DNA of 64,000 nucleotides from Pullichristensenella sp963930055 (lineage in GTDB: Bacteria; Bacillota; Clostridia; Christensenellales; Aristaeellaceae), in contig CAWVKS010000008.1 in assembly GCA_963930055.1 (NCBI GenBank), forward strand, positions 620,001 through 684,000, in the 5' to 3' direction. How positions within the stretch are numbered: the stretch's first letter is position 1; each line of letters opens with the position of its first letter. Below, in pieces: positions 44,073 through 56,300 of this stretch. Both the position numbers and the translations under genes were made by a program. The notes beneath the pieces were generated by a model that searched no databases, had not been told where the DNA came from, and saw only the letters and a program-made list of their open reading frames with translations.

Positions 44073-45166
44073 GGGTCGTGTTCTCCTTTCTTCCGGGTCA
44101 GCGCTGCTTCCCCGTCGGGAAATGATCTATGGTCTCCGCGCGCGATGGTTACGCGGTAACCAATGTTCTCCATGCGCTTTTTCAGGTCGGAAAGCGCGTC
44201 CGCCGTCTCGCCCGCGGCGCTGGCCTTGCCCTCGTAGAGGGCGTACTTTTCCCGCGCGTCCGGCGGCGAGAGGTTGGGCATCACCACGTTCGCCCCGGCC
44301 AGCATGCCCTTTTCGCAGCCGCAGGGGTCGAGCGTGGCCAGCGCCGTGGTCGCGGGCAGGAGCGCGTTTGGCAAAAGCAGGCGGATGATGGCCAGCAATT
44401 TGCAGGTCATCTCCACCGTACCCGCCGGGTAAGCGCCCAGCGGCGTGTCGCGGTGGGGGATGAAGGGGCCGATGCCCACCATCTCCGGCCCAAACTGGCG
44501 GATAAATTCCAAATCGCGCGCGATGTCCTCCAGCGTCTGCCCCGGCGAGCCGACCATGAAGCCGCAGCCGGTCTGATACCCGATGGCCTTGAGGTCGGCA
44601 AGGCAGCGCATGCGGTTTTCAAAGGACATTCCCGGCGGGTGCAACGCCTCGTAATGCGCCTTCGTCGCCGTCTCGTGGCGCAGAAGATAGCGGTCGGCCC
44701 CCGCGTCGAACAGCTTCTGGTAGCTTTCGCGGCTTCTTTCGCCCACGGAGAGCGTCACCGCGCGGTCGGGACGCGCCGCCTTCAGCGCCCGCACGATGCG
44801 GCAGAGCCGCTCGTCGGTGAAATGGGGATCCTCCCCGCCCTGCAGCACCACCGTGCGGAAGCCCATGCGGTAGCCCGCCTCGGCGCAGAGAAGGATCTCT
44901 TCCTCCGACAGCCGGTAACGGCAGGCCCGCGCGTTGGAGCGGCGGATGCCGCAATACAGGCAGTCGTTTTTGCAGAAATTGGTAAACTCGATCAGCCCGC
45001 GGATGTACACGTCCCGCCCGTAGACGGCCTCGCGCGCCGCCCGCGCCCGGGCAAAGAGGTGGGAAAGCGCCTCCCCGTCCCCGCAGGCGAGCAGCGCGAG
45101 CATGTCCTTTTCCGGCAGGCCGCGCTCCGCCGCCAGACGGTCAACAAGGCGCTTTAACGCTGCCAT
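44060..45166 (-). CDS. hydE: [FeFe]-hydrogenase maturation radical SAM enzyme HydE
   Basis: A 368-residue radical SAM enzyme acting on the iron-cysteine complex from HydG during H-cluster assembly. Motif FTNFCKNDCLYCGIRRSN; VVLQGGEDPHFTDERL and RHETATKAHYEALHP are typical. The start is ATG 45166 or TTG 45175, with no clear ribosome site; both lie within the end of the upstream regulator gene, so translation is probably coupled. Confidence 0.96.
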   Translation of the reverse strand: MAALKRLVDRLAAERGLPEKDMLALLACGDGEALSHLFARARAAREAVYGRDVYIRGLIEFTNFCKNDCLYCGIRRSNARACRYRLSEEEILLCAEAGYRMGFRTVVLQGGEDPHFTDERLCRIVRALKAARPDRAVTLSVGERSRESYQKLFDAGADRYLLRHETATKAHYEALHPPGMSFENRMRCLADLKAIGYQTGCGFMVGSPGQTLEDIARDLEFIRQFGPEMVGIGPFIPHRDTPLGAYPAGTVEMTCKLLAIIRLLLPNALLPATTALATLDPCGCEKGMLAGANVVMPNLSPPDAREKYALYEGKASAAGETADALSDLKKRMENIGYRVTIARGDHRSFPDGEAALTRKKGEHDPCTT

Positions 45167-45416
45167 CGCTGACAAAGCCCGAATAGGCGGTCTTGATGCT
45201 CACGCCCGGCAGACGGCCGATCTTGCCGGAAAGGGCGCTGATGGCGTCCTGCGGCGCATCCACGGCCACGCTGATGATGTAGATGCCCTTCTGCCGGTAG
45301 GGAAGCCCCATGCGCCCGATGATGTATTCGTTGTAGGCGTGCAACAGGGCGTTGACCTCGCCCGCGCGGGCGCAATCGTGGAGGATGATGCTCATTACGG
45401 CCACTCTGGTCTGCAT
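45141..45416 (-). CDS. TM1266-type iron-only hydrogenase system regulator
   Basis: A 91-residue NikR-C/ACT-like protein (TRVAVMSIILHDCARAGEVNALLHAYNEYIIGRMGLPYR ... GVSIKTAYSGF). The family, found with hydE/hydG/hydF genes in Clostridia and Thermotoga, is annotated as a putative regulator; no DNA-binding domain is present, so it may sense a ligand or metal. GGAAAGG precedes the ATG at 45416. It is first in the operon, right after an intrinsic terminator in the leader. Confidence 0.92.
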   Translation of the reverse strand: MQTRVAVMSIILHDCARAGEVNALLHAYNEYIIGRMGLPYRQKGIYIISVAVDAPQDAISALSGKIGRLPGVSIKTAYSGFVSDGSVKAPC

Positions 45417-45435
45417 GTTCCGTCCTTTCCCATAC

Positions 45436-45464
45436 AAAAAACTCCCGGCCCAAAATGCCGGGAG
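45436..45464 (-). terminator. Intrinsic terminator in the hydrogenase-maturation leader (attenuator)
   Basis: Leftward transcript: CTCCCGGC-ATTTTGGG-CCGGGAG (45442-45464) followed by TTTTTTG, 20 bases before the regulator ATG and ~125 bases after the presumed transcription start. A terminator in this position implies conditional read-through. Confidence 0.8.
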
Positions 45465-45593
45465 CGCATGACGACGCGGACCGCCTCGCGGCGGCGGCAT
45501 TTTCGGCTTCTACGCGGGAAATCCCTTGTATGCAGTCACGAAAATCAGTTTTCCGGCGCGCCGCAGGAATGGCTTTGGCGAACCGTGTGTTTT

Positions 45594-45622
45594 ATTATAG
45601 CGGAAAGGGCGCGGCCCGTCAA
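45594..45622 (-). promoter_or_regulatory. Promoter of the hydrogenase-maturation operon
   Basis: Leftward: TTGACG (45617-45622), 17 bp, TATAAT (45594-45599). Confidence 0.82.
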
Positions 45623-45644
45623 GACCGGGACGGGAAAAATCGCC

Positions 45645-46091
45645 TCAGATACAAAACGTCGTCCGTCCGTCGTTCTCGTCGGTGACATATTCGAACCTGT
45701 CGCACATCGCCCGCAGTTCCGCGTCGGCGCGCAGCGCCTCAAGCACGGCTTCGTCCTTGCAGTAGACCTGAAAGTAGCCCGCGTCCCAGCACAGCACCGC
45801 GCAGCGGCAGGCGGCGCGCTGATAGTCCTCGTAGTCGCAAACCGTCTCGCGCGCGGCCTCGTCCACGTAGCCAAAGGCCCGGGCGAAGAGTATGTAGTGT
45901 TCAGCGTCGAGCCATTGCATAAATTCGCGGGACGTATGCGCGCCCTCCGGGTCTGTCTTTTCGTTGAGACAATCAAAGCTGTCCAGCCGCCACGCCGGAT
46001 AGCGCCCGCAGAGGATGCCCATCACGCGCCGCCAGACGGCCATGACCGTCTGGCTGTCCGTATCCGCTCTGAGAAAAAGTCCGCGCGTCAT
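45645..46091 (-). CDS. Small conserved protein, DUF2691-like
   Basis: A 148-residue cytoplasmic protein of unknown function. The end, YFQVYCKDEAVLEALRAD...FEYVTDENDGRTTFCI, resembles the C-terminus of DUF2691 proteins as I remember them, so the family name is tentative. It starts by an ATGA overlap with the upstream membrane protein gene, so both are made together. Confidence 0.6.
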   Translation of the reverse strand: MTRGLFLRADTDSQTVMAVWRRVMGILCGRYPAWRLDSFDCLNEKTDPEGAHTSREFMQWLDAEHYILFARAFGYVDEAARETVCDYEDYQRAACRCAVLCWDAGYFQVYCKDEAVLEALRADAELRAMCDRFEYVTDENDGRTTFCI

Positions 46092-46696
46092 CGCTCATTC
46101 CTCCCCGTCCCCACATCGTCCGCGCTCCCGCTCTCTTTGGGCGGGTCGAACGTGTAGACGTGCTTTTCCTTGATGCAGCGGCAGGTCAGCGGCGTCCAAG
46201 GCAACGGGCAGTTGGCCTCGATGGCCTCGCGCAGGCCGCGCCAATCCTCCACGCAGAGGCTCCGCGCGCCGCCAAAGCGCAGCACATTGCCCGTAAAGTG
46301 AAGGTCGCTGCCGACGCCCTCCGCCGCCCACGGCTCCGCAAGCGGCGAGATGAGCACGACCTTTCGATGGTGATCGTAGGTGTGGTAGCGATGCCCGCTG
46401 CCGGTTAAATACGTAAAGCGGCTGACGCAGCGCACCTCCTCCCAGGGAAGCTCCACGCGCGTCCACAGTTTGTAGAGCCGCGCGCCGCGCTTATCCACCA
46501 CCAGATACCCGGCGTGCCAAACGATCTCAAAGGCAAAGACGAGCGCGATCGCGCCCGCAAGGACGCCCAGCCACCACCATTGCGGGTCTGCCAGCATGAT
46601 GACGGCCCCGCGCGCGAAATAAACGAGCGCGCACAGGCATAACAACACAACGAAGCGGTTCGTGAACCGCGCGTAACGCGCGCGCTGTCTTTTCAT
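46088..46696 (-). CDS. Two-helix membrane protein with PH-like cytoplasmic domain
   Basis: A 202-residue protein. A basic N-terminus, two membrane helices (about residues 15-35 and 40-60) and a cytoplasmic part (GYLVVDKRGARLYKLWTRVELPWEEVRCVSRF) that looks like bacterial PH-type domains; I do not recognise a named family. GGGGGAAAGAC precedes ATG 46696. Followed by the DUF2691-like gene. Confidence 0.65.
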   Translation of the reverse strand: MKRQRARYARFTNRFVVLLCLCALVYFARGAVIMLADPQWWWLGVLAGAIALVFAFEIVWHAGYLVVDKRGARLYKLWTRVELPWEEVRCVSRFTYLTGSGHRYHTYDHHRKVVLISPLAEPWAAEGVGSDLHFTGNVLRFGGARSLCVEDWRGLREAIEANCPLPWTPLTCRCIKEKHVYTFDPPKESGSADDVGTGRNER

Positions 46697-46880
46697 GTCT
46701 TTCCCCCTGTTTCTCTCGCCCATCCCTCACCCCTCCGCCCCTATCATACCACGCCCCCGCCGCGCCCGTCAACGCGCCGCCCAACGTCAAATTTTCGCGC
46801 GCCCCCGCGCGGGCAGGAAAACGGCGTTGCCGCGTCGAATTCTATCATATATTGATTGCTTCTTGCGGGGAGGCGCGCGC

Positions 46881-47234
46881 ATGGACAGGGACTTTTTGAG
46901 CGAATTTCTCGACCTCAACGGCGACGGCCACGTCACGCCCGAGGAGGCACGCATCGGCCTGAGCTTCCTCGAAACGGCGCTGCACCGCGAGCCGGAGCTG
47001 TGGGACGAGGACGGCTTTGACGAGAACGCTGCGGACGACGACGGCGAATACGGCTTCGGCGGCTACCTTCTGGACGACGATGACGGCGGCTTCGAGGGCT
47101 TCGACGAGGTGGAGGACGACGCCCAGGACGATGGCGGCGACGCGGACAACACCTTCATTGAGGATTTCGACGGCTTCGACAGCTTCGACGAGGACGACGG
47201 CTTCGACGACGAGATCGACCGCGACGGCTTCTGA
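46881..47234 (+). CDS. Acidic EF-hand protein
   Basis: A 117-residue, extremely acidic protein. The N-terminus carries one good EF-hand calcium loop (DLNGDGHVTPEE, residues ~11-22); the remaining two thirds are Asp/Glu/Gly/Phe repeats of the form DGFDxFDEDDGF, suggestive of additional low-affinity calcium or cation binding. No signal peptide. GGGGAGG stands seven to eight bases before the ATG. Function unknown. Confidence 0.72.
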   Translation: MDRDFLSEFLDLNGDGHVTPEEARIGLSFLETALHREPELWDEDGFDENAADDDGEYGFGGYLLDDDDGGFEGFDEVEDDAQDDGGDADNTFIEDFDGFDSFDEDDGFDDEIDRDGF

Positions 47235-47955
47235 CGCGCGGCAGGGCGGCGCTTTTGCCCCTCCTCCAAGCCCGTTTTAAAGGCGATTTCCACCCCAGAA
47301 CCGCATTTTCGGCGCTTGTCTTGTTGCCAAAGCGACGAAATAATTCTTATAAATACTGCGGCTCAAACGGGGCTATCCATCGAAAAAACAGTATAAATAT
47401 ACGATATAGTGTAAGGGTATAAAGAAGAATTTCCGAAAAATAGATGCGATTTGCGATGGCGCAAAACGCGTAATAAAGCATAAAAACCCATAAGCTTTCC
47501 AGCGATCAGTAAAAAACATCTTAAATACCGTTAAGATATGATCCATAAGAAGCCTGCACAACATGCAAGGGCCCCTACAGGCTATCCATACGGCGCGGGC
47601 TCCCATATCCCAGGCCAAGGGCAAGCCCCGAAAACGCGATGTTTTCGGGGCTTGGCGCAGCCGGGCAGTCCAATATGAAGCTGCGTTTTTACCAGCCGAC
47701 GCGGCTTTCAGATCGTCAAAAGGGATGCGTCCAGCCCGTCCTTGCCGTTAAAACGCCTCCACAGCTTGCCGCCGCTCAGGGAAAAACGTTGATAAAAGCC
47801 CGGCCAACTTCTTTTCGCGGGGTTTCTGCCGCGCGTCCAGCCTGTGGAAGCGTTGGGAAGGCCATCTTTGGCCCCGTCAGTTTCCCCACGGGCGGGGGAA
47901 GGCCGCCTTGCGCCGCGCCTGCCGCGATCTTCGGCCAAACGCAGACCGGCGATTC
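47235..47955. other. 720-bp intergenic region, AT-rich in its first half
   Basis: No supported gene. Roughly 47285-47570 is far richer in A and T than the rest of the window, with a repeated GGCTATCCAT at 47371 and 47581 and a TAAGATATGATCC-type palindrome-like tract. From ~47700 on, GC content rises again; the sequence next to asnB reads like a decayed, frame-rich tail but matches nothing I can name. A hairpin identical in stem to the IS-flanking one stands at 47623. Confidence 0.6.
47623..47653. repeat. Unoccupied copy of the AAGCCCCGAAAAC hairpin
   Basis: AAGCCCCGAAAAC-GCGAT-GTTTTCGGGGCTT, differing only in one loop base from the hairpins at 57771, 62396 and 63984 that flank insertion sequences. 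Here no element is next to it. Confidence 0.75.
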
Positions 47956-49536
47956 TCACACGCCGCTTTCCCCGTAGTTCCCGAGCACGCGCGCGGAGGG
48001 GTCGTCCACGTCGCAGCCGGGCCAGTCGCGGTTGGGCATCCAGAAGCCCGCCACCATGCGGCTCTGGCCGGGATAGAAGCGTTCGAACAGTTCGCGGTAG
48101 AGCAGGCTTTCCTTCGTAAAGGGGCGCGCGTGGGCGTAGCGGGCGCACTTCTCCGCCGCTTCCGCGTCCGTATAGGTCGCCTCTGCCAGCGCTTTTAGGT
48201 CGTCCACCAGAGAATGGCCCACGGCGTCTGAAAAGGCCGCCTTCTGCCGCCAGAGGATGTTCTCCGGCAAGAGCCCATCCCGCGCGAATGCCTTGCGCAA
48301 CAGGTACTTGCCCATGCCGTGGCGGTTCATCTTCAGCGCCGGGTCGATGGCCATGGCGCAGCGCACGAAGGCGAGGTCGCCAAAGGGCACGCGCGCCTCC
48401 AGGGAGTTGACCGAGATGCAGCGGTCGGCGCGCAGCACGTCGTACATGTGCAGTTCGCGCACGCGCTTTTCCGCCTCGCGCTGGAAGGCGGCGGCGTTCG
48501 GGGCAAAGTCCGTGTACTTGTAGCCAAACAGCTCGTCGGAGACTTCGCCAGTGAGGAGCACGCGCACGTCCGTGTGCTCGTGGATGTACTTGCAGACAAG
48601 GTACATGCCCACGCTGGCGCGGATGGTGGTAATGTCGTAGGTGGCGAGCAGTTCCACCACCGTGGGCAGCGCCCTGAGCACGTCCTCTTTGGTGATGATG
48701 ACCTCCGTGTGGTCGCTTCCGATGTACTCCGCCACCTGCCGTGCGTACTTTAGGTCGATGGCATCCACGTCCATGCCGATGGCGAACGTGCGGATGGGGG
48801 TTTTCAGTTCGCGCCGGGCGATGGCGCACACCAGCGAGGAATCCAGCCCGCCCGAGAGCAGAAAGCCGATGGGCGCGTCGGCGTCGAGGCGCTTTCGCAC
48901 GCCGGCGATGAGTTTTTCGCGCAGCCGGGCGCAGGCGCTGTCCTCGTCCACCATGGCGAACTGATCGACGTGCGCGGCGTCCGCGTAGCGGACGAAGTGG
49001 CCGTCCGCCCAGTAACAGCCGGGCGGGAAGGGCAGGATCGCCTCGCACAGGCCCACGAGGTCCTTCGGCTCGCTGGCGAAGGCCATGCCGCCGCCCTCGA
49101 TCGTTCCATAATAGAGCGGGCGGATGCCGATGGGGTCGCGGGCGGCGACGAGGCTGTTTTTCTCCGCGTCGTAGATCACCAGCGCGAACTCCGCGTCCAG
49201 CGCGCGGAACATCTCCAGGCCGTATTCATGGTAGAGGGGCAGCAAAATTTCGCAGTCGGACTCGCTGACGAATGTATACTTCTCCTTGAGCCGCTCGCGC
49301 AGGGGGCGGAAGCCGTACAATTCGCCGTTGCAGACCACATAGTCGCCGCCGAGGCAAAACGGCTGCATGCCGCGCTCGTCCAGCCCCATGATGGCAAGGC
49401 GCTGAAAGCCCAGATAGCCGCAGGGTATCTCCACAAAGCGGCTCATGTCCGGCCCGCGCGACGCCGTGCGCGCAAAGCAGGCCTGCAAAGTCTCCGGGCT
49501 GACGGTCTTTCCCAGTACGCCCAAAATGGAACACAT
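47956..49536 (-). CDS. asnB: Asparagine synthetase (glutamine-hydrolysing)
   Basis: A 526-residue AsnB. The N-terminal nucleophile is Cys2 (MCSILGVLG), followed by the class II amidotransferase domain (VCNGELYG, SDCEILLPLY) and the synthetase domain with the PP-loop FLLSGGLDSSLVCAIA. ATG 49536 puts the catalytic Cys right after Met and has GGAGGTG six bases upstream. It converts Asp, Gln and ATP to Asn. A T-box leader with a probable Asn specifier precedes it, so it should be induced by uncharged tRNA(Asn). Confidence 0.96.
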   Translation of the reverse strand: MCSILGVLGKTVSPETLQACFARTASRGPDMSRFVEIPCGYLGFQRLAIMGLDERGMQPFCLGGDYVVCNGELYGFRPLRERLKEKYTFVSESDCEILLPLYHEYGLEMFRALDAEFALVIYDAEKNSLVAARDPIGIRPLYYGTIEGGGMAFASEPKDLVGLCEAILPFPPGCYWADGHFVRYADAAHVDQFAMVDEDSACARLREKLIAGVRKRLDADAPIGFLLSGGLDSSLVCAIARRELKTPIRTFAIGMDVDAIDLKYARQVAEYIGSDHTEVIITKEDVLRALPTVVELLATYDITTIRASVGMYLVCKYIHEHTDVRVLLTGEVSDELFGYKYTDFAPNAAAFQREAEKRVRELHMYDVLRADRCISVNSLEARVPFGDLAFVRCAMAIDPALKMNRHGMGKYLLRKAFARDGLLPENILWRQKAAFSDAVGHSLVDDLKALAEATYTDAEAAEKCARYAHARPFTKESLLYRELFERFYPGQSRMVAGFWMPNRDWPGCDVDDPSARVLGNYGESGV

Positions 49537-49540
49537 AAAA

Positions 49541-49820
49541 GGCACCTCCGTTTTTCGCGGCGCTTCGTCTGTCTATTTCAGGACGAAGGCCGCTCTCCGT
49601 GGTGCCACCCGATTTGCTTCTCTGCGGGCCCCAACAGGCCCCGACGCTTGTAACGTGCCGTCTCCACGCCGCCCCTACTGGCGGCCTTGCCGCGTTGGGT
49701 TTGGGCTTGGAAGTGTTCTTCAGCCGGAGGCCCATGCGGGGCTTTCACCAACGCCCGCTCTCTGGGATGCAGCGCTTCCTGCCTACTCCTCTTCCGCATC
49801 GCTTTGTATGTGAAACTATG
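49541..49820 (-). promoter_or_regulatory. T-box leader of asnB (probable Asn specifier)
   Basis: The leftward transcript from ~49819 has a long stem I with AGTAGGCAGGAAGC and GGTGAAAGC motifs, a TGAAGAACACTTCC loop in which AAC (49715-49717) would be the specifier for Asn, and the T-box core GGGTGGCACCACGG (49597-49610). The T-box GGCACC can pair with GGTGCC at 49541-49546, which contains part of the asnB Shine-Dalgarno GGAGGTG; only TTTT follows that stem, ending at the start codon. Control could thus be at transcription, translation or both. Confidence 0.88.
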
Positions 49821-49825
49821 GGCGC

Positions 49826-49854
49826 ATTGTAGCACCCGCGCCGTTCGCTGTCAA
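49826..49854 (-). promoter_or_regulatory. asnB/T-box promoter
   Basis: Leftward: TTGACA (49849-49854), 17 bp, TACAAT (49826-49831), seven bases before the T-box leader. Confidence 0.85.
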
Positions 49855-49977
49855 GGGGGGGACGGCGATAAATAACGCTTTTCTGCAAGATGCGACATGC
49901 AAAACGTCATAATTTGGGAAAATACGCAAAATCTACCACCATAATGGATTTTTTACATTTTACAGCTTCAAAACCTA

Positions 49978-50006
49978 TTGACAGCGGGCGCGGAGCGTGC
50001 TATGAT
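49978..50006 (+). promoter_or_regulatory. glnA promoter
   Basis: TTGACA (49978-49983), 17 bp, TATGAT (50001-50006). Confidence 0.83.
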
Positions 50007-50014
50007 GGGCGTGC

Positions 50015-50064
50015 AGAGCAAAGGTGTGATGCGCAAGTTCACCTTTGCTCTCTTCATTTTTTCC
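50015..50064 (+). terminator. Terminator-like hairpin at the 5' end of the glnA transcript
   Basis: AGAGCAAAGGTG (50015-50026) pairs perfectly with CACCTTTGCTCT (50040-50051), followed by CTTCATTTTTTCC. Lying between the promoter and the ribosome site (GGGAGG, 50065-50070), it should attenuate glnA unless prevented from folding. An ANTAR-type RNA-binding regulator is encoded directly after glnA. Confidence 0.8.
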
Positions 50065-50078
50065 GGGAGGTCACAGCC

Positions 50079-51410
50079 ATGAGCAAGTACAGCAAGGAAG
50101 ACATCATCCGCATGGCGCGCGAGGGCGACGTGGAGTTCATCCGCATGCAGTTTACCGACATCTTCGGCCAGCTGAAGAACGTGGCGATCACCGTCAGCCA
50201 GATCGAGAAGGCCGTGAACGGGCAGGTGATGATCGACGGCAGCTCCATCGAGGGCTTCACCCGCATCCAGGAGAGCGACCAGTACCTGCGCCCCGACCTG
50301 GATTCCTTCACCATCCTGCCCTGGCGGCCGCAGCACGGCAAGGTGGCGCGCCTGATCTGCGACGTGTACAACCCGGACGGCACGCCCTTCGTGGGCGACC
50401 CGCGCGGCGTGCTGAAAAAGGAGCTTCAGCGCGCGGCGGATATGGGCTATTCCTTCAACGTCGGCCCCGAGTGCGAGTTCTTCCTCTTCCAGACGGACGA
50501 GAAGGGCGCGCCGACCACGCAGACCGCCGACGAGGCCGGCTACTTTGACTTAGGCCCGCTCGACCACGGCGAGAGCACCCGCCGCGAGATCTGCATGACG
50601 CTGGAACAGATGGGCTTTGAGATCGAGGCCTCCCACCACGAGGTGGCCGCCGGCCAGCACGAGATCGACTTCAAATACGCCGACGCCCTCAGCGCCGCCG
50701 ACAACATCATGACCTTCAAGCTCGCCGTCAAGACGCTGGCGCAGAAGAACGGCCTGCACGCCACCTTCATGCCCAAGCCGGTGTTCGGCATCAACGGCAG
50801 CGGCATGCACACCAACATGAGCCTGTTCAAGGACGGCAAGAACATATTCGCCGACCCCTCCGACGCGCGCGGCCTCAGCCGCGAGGCCTACGCCTTCATC
50901 GCCGGGCTGCTCAGGCACGTGCGCGGCATGGCGGCGATCACCAACCCGCTGGTCAACAGCTACAAGCGGCTGGTGCCGGGCTACGAGGCCCCCTGCTACC
51001 TGGCGTGGTCGGCCAGCAACCGCTCGGCGCTGATCCGCATCCCGGCGGCGCGCGGACAGGCCACGCGCGTGGAGCTGCGCTGCCCGGACCCCACCTGCAA
51101 CCCCTATCTGGCGCTGGCCGTGTGCCTGGCCGCCGGTCTGGACGGCATCGAAAAGGGCCTGACCCCGCCCGAGGAGGTCACGGACAATATCTTCGCCATG
51201 GACGAGGCCACCCGCGCCGCGCACGGCATCGAGAGCCTGCCGGGAACGCTCAAGGAGGCCATCGACGCCATGGAGGCCGACGCGCTCATCTGCGATACGC
51301 TGGGCAAACACGTCACCACGCAGTACGTCGAGGGCAAAAAGCGCGAGTGGGACGACTATCGCACACACGTCAGCGACTGGGAAATCGGCAAGTATCTGGT
51401 CATCTATTGA
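50079..51410 (+). CDS. glnA: Glutamine synthetase, type I
   Basis: A 443-residue GS (Glu + NH3 + ATP to Gln). Motifs: IDGSSIEGFTRIQESD, FNVGPECEFFLF, EVAAGQHEIDFKYADAL, FMPKPVFGINGSGMHTNMSL (ATP site) and SNRSALIRIPA. Length and lack of the adenylylation-loop sequence fit the GSI-alpha class of Firmicutes. GGGAGG lies eight bases before ATG 50079. It heads the rightward glnA-ANTAR-gltB-gltD nitrogen-assimilation cluster. Confidence 0.97.
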   Translation: MSKYSKEDIIRMAREGDVEFIRMQFTDIFGQLKNVAITVSQIEKAVNGQVMIDGSSIEGFTRIQESDQYLRPDLDSFTILPWRPQHGKVARLICDVYNPDGTPFVGDPRGVLKKELQRAADMGYSFNVGPECEFFLFQTDEKGAPTTQTADEAGYFDLGPLDHGESTRREICMTLEQMGFEIEASHHEVAAGQHEIDFKYADALSAADNIMTFKLAVKTLAQKNGLHATFMPKPVFGINGSGMHTNMSLFKDGKNIFADPSDARGLSREAYAFIAGLLRHVRGMAAITNPLVNSYKRLVPGYEAPCYLAWSASNRSALIRIPAARGQATRVELRCPDPTCNPYLALAVCLAAGLDGIEKGLTPPEEVTDNIFAMDEATRAAHGIESLPGTLKEAIDAMEADALICDTLGKHVTTQYVEGKKREWDDYRTHVSDWEIGKYLVIY

Positions 51411-51443
51411 CGCATCCGCGCCGGGCGGGGGAGGTGAACGGCC

Positions 51444-51968
51444 GTGACGAACGTCATCGTCGCCTTTGCGACGGAGGAACAGTGCGCGCGCTGCGCATCG
51501 GCGCTGGAGGCGGGCGGCATTCCCGTCGCCTGGCGCTGCACCAGCTTTGGCGGCGTCAGGCGCGTCTTCGACCTCTGCGGCCACGGCGTGCTGGTCTGCG
51601 CCTGCCGTCTGCCGGACGGCATGGTGGACGATCTCGCCTGGGACCTGGGCGAGCGCGCCATCGTCGTGGCCGTGGGCAAGACCGCGCAGTTGGAGACGTG
51701 CGAACACCCCGGGCTCTTTCGCCTGCGCCTCCCCTGCTCGCGGGGCGAACTGGCCAGCGCCGTGAACATGCTTTTGCAGCTGCAGCGCATGCGCCAGCCC
51801 AACCGCAGCGAGGGGGAGAAGCGGGCCATCGTCGAGGCCAAGGCGCTTTTGATGAACAAATTCGCCATGACCGAGCCGGAGGCGCACCACTACCTGCAAA
51901 AGCGCGCCATGGATCAGGGGCTGAAGCTTCCCGAGCTGGCCGCGAAAATACTCGCTTCAAACGCATGA
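51444..51968 (+). CDS. ANTAR-domain response regulator
   Basis: A 174-residue protein: N-terminal receiver-like domain (residues ~1-115, phospho-acceptor region DLCGHGVLVCACRLPDG looks degenerate, no clear DxxxPxxxG) and a C-terminal ANTAR domain (RAIVEAKALLMNKFAMTEPEAHHYLQKRAMDQGLKLPELAAKIL). ANTAR proteins bind paired RNA hairpins and prevent terminator formation. GTG start with GGGGGAGG upstream. Its position between glnA and gltB, and a terminator in the glnA leader, point to antitermination of nitrogen genes. Confidence 0.92.
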   Translation: MTNVIVAFATEEQCARCASALEAGGIPVAWRCTSFGGVRRVFDLCGHGVLVCACRLPDGMVDDLAWDLGERAIVVAVGKTAQLETCEHPGLFRLRLPCSRGELASAVNMLLQLQRMRQPNRSEGEKRAIVEAKALLMNKFAMTEPEAHHYLQKRAMDQGLKLPELAAKILASNA

Positions 51969-51985
51969 CAATGGAGGAAAACGCC

Positions 51986-56296
<4,311 letters not shown>

Positions 56297-56300
56297 GCGC

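Noticed and set aside
47373..47624. 83-codon leftward frame in the AT-rich intergenic region
   Set aside because: No ribosome site or recognisable family; hydrophobic stretches follow from the base composition.
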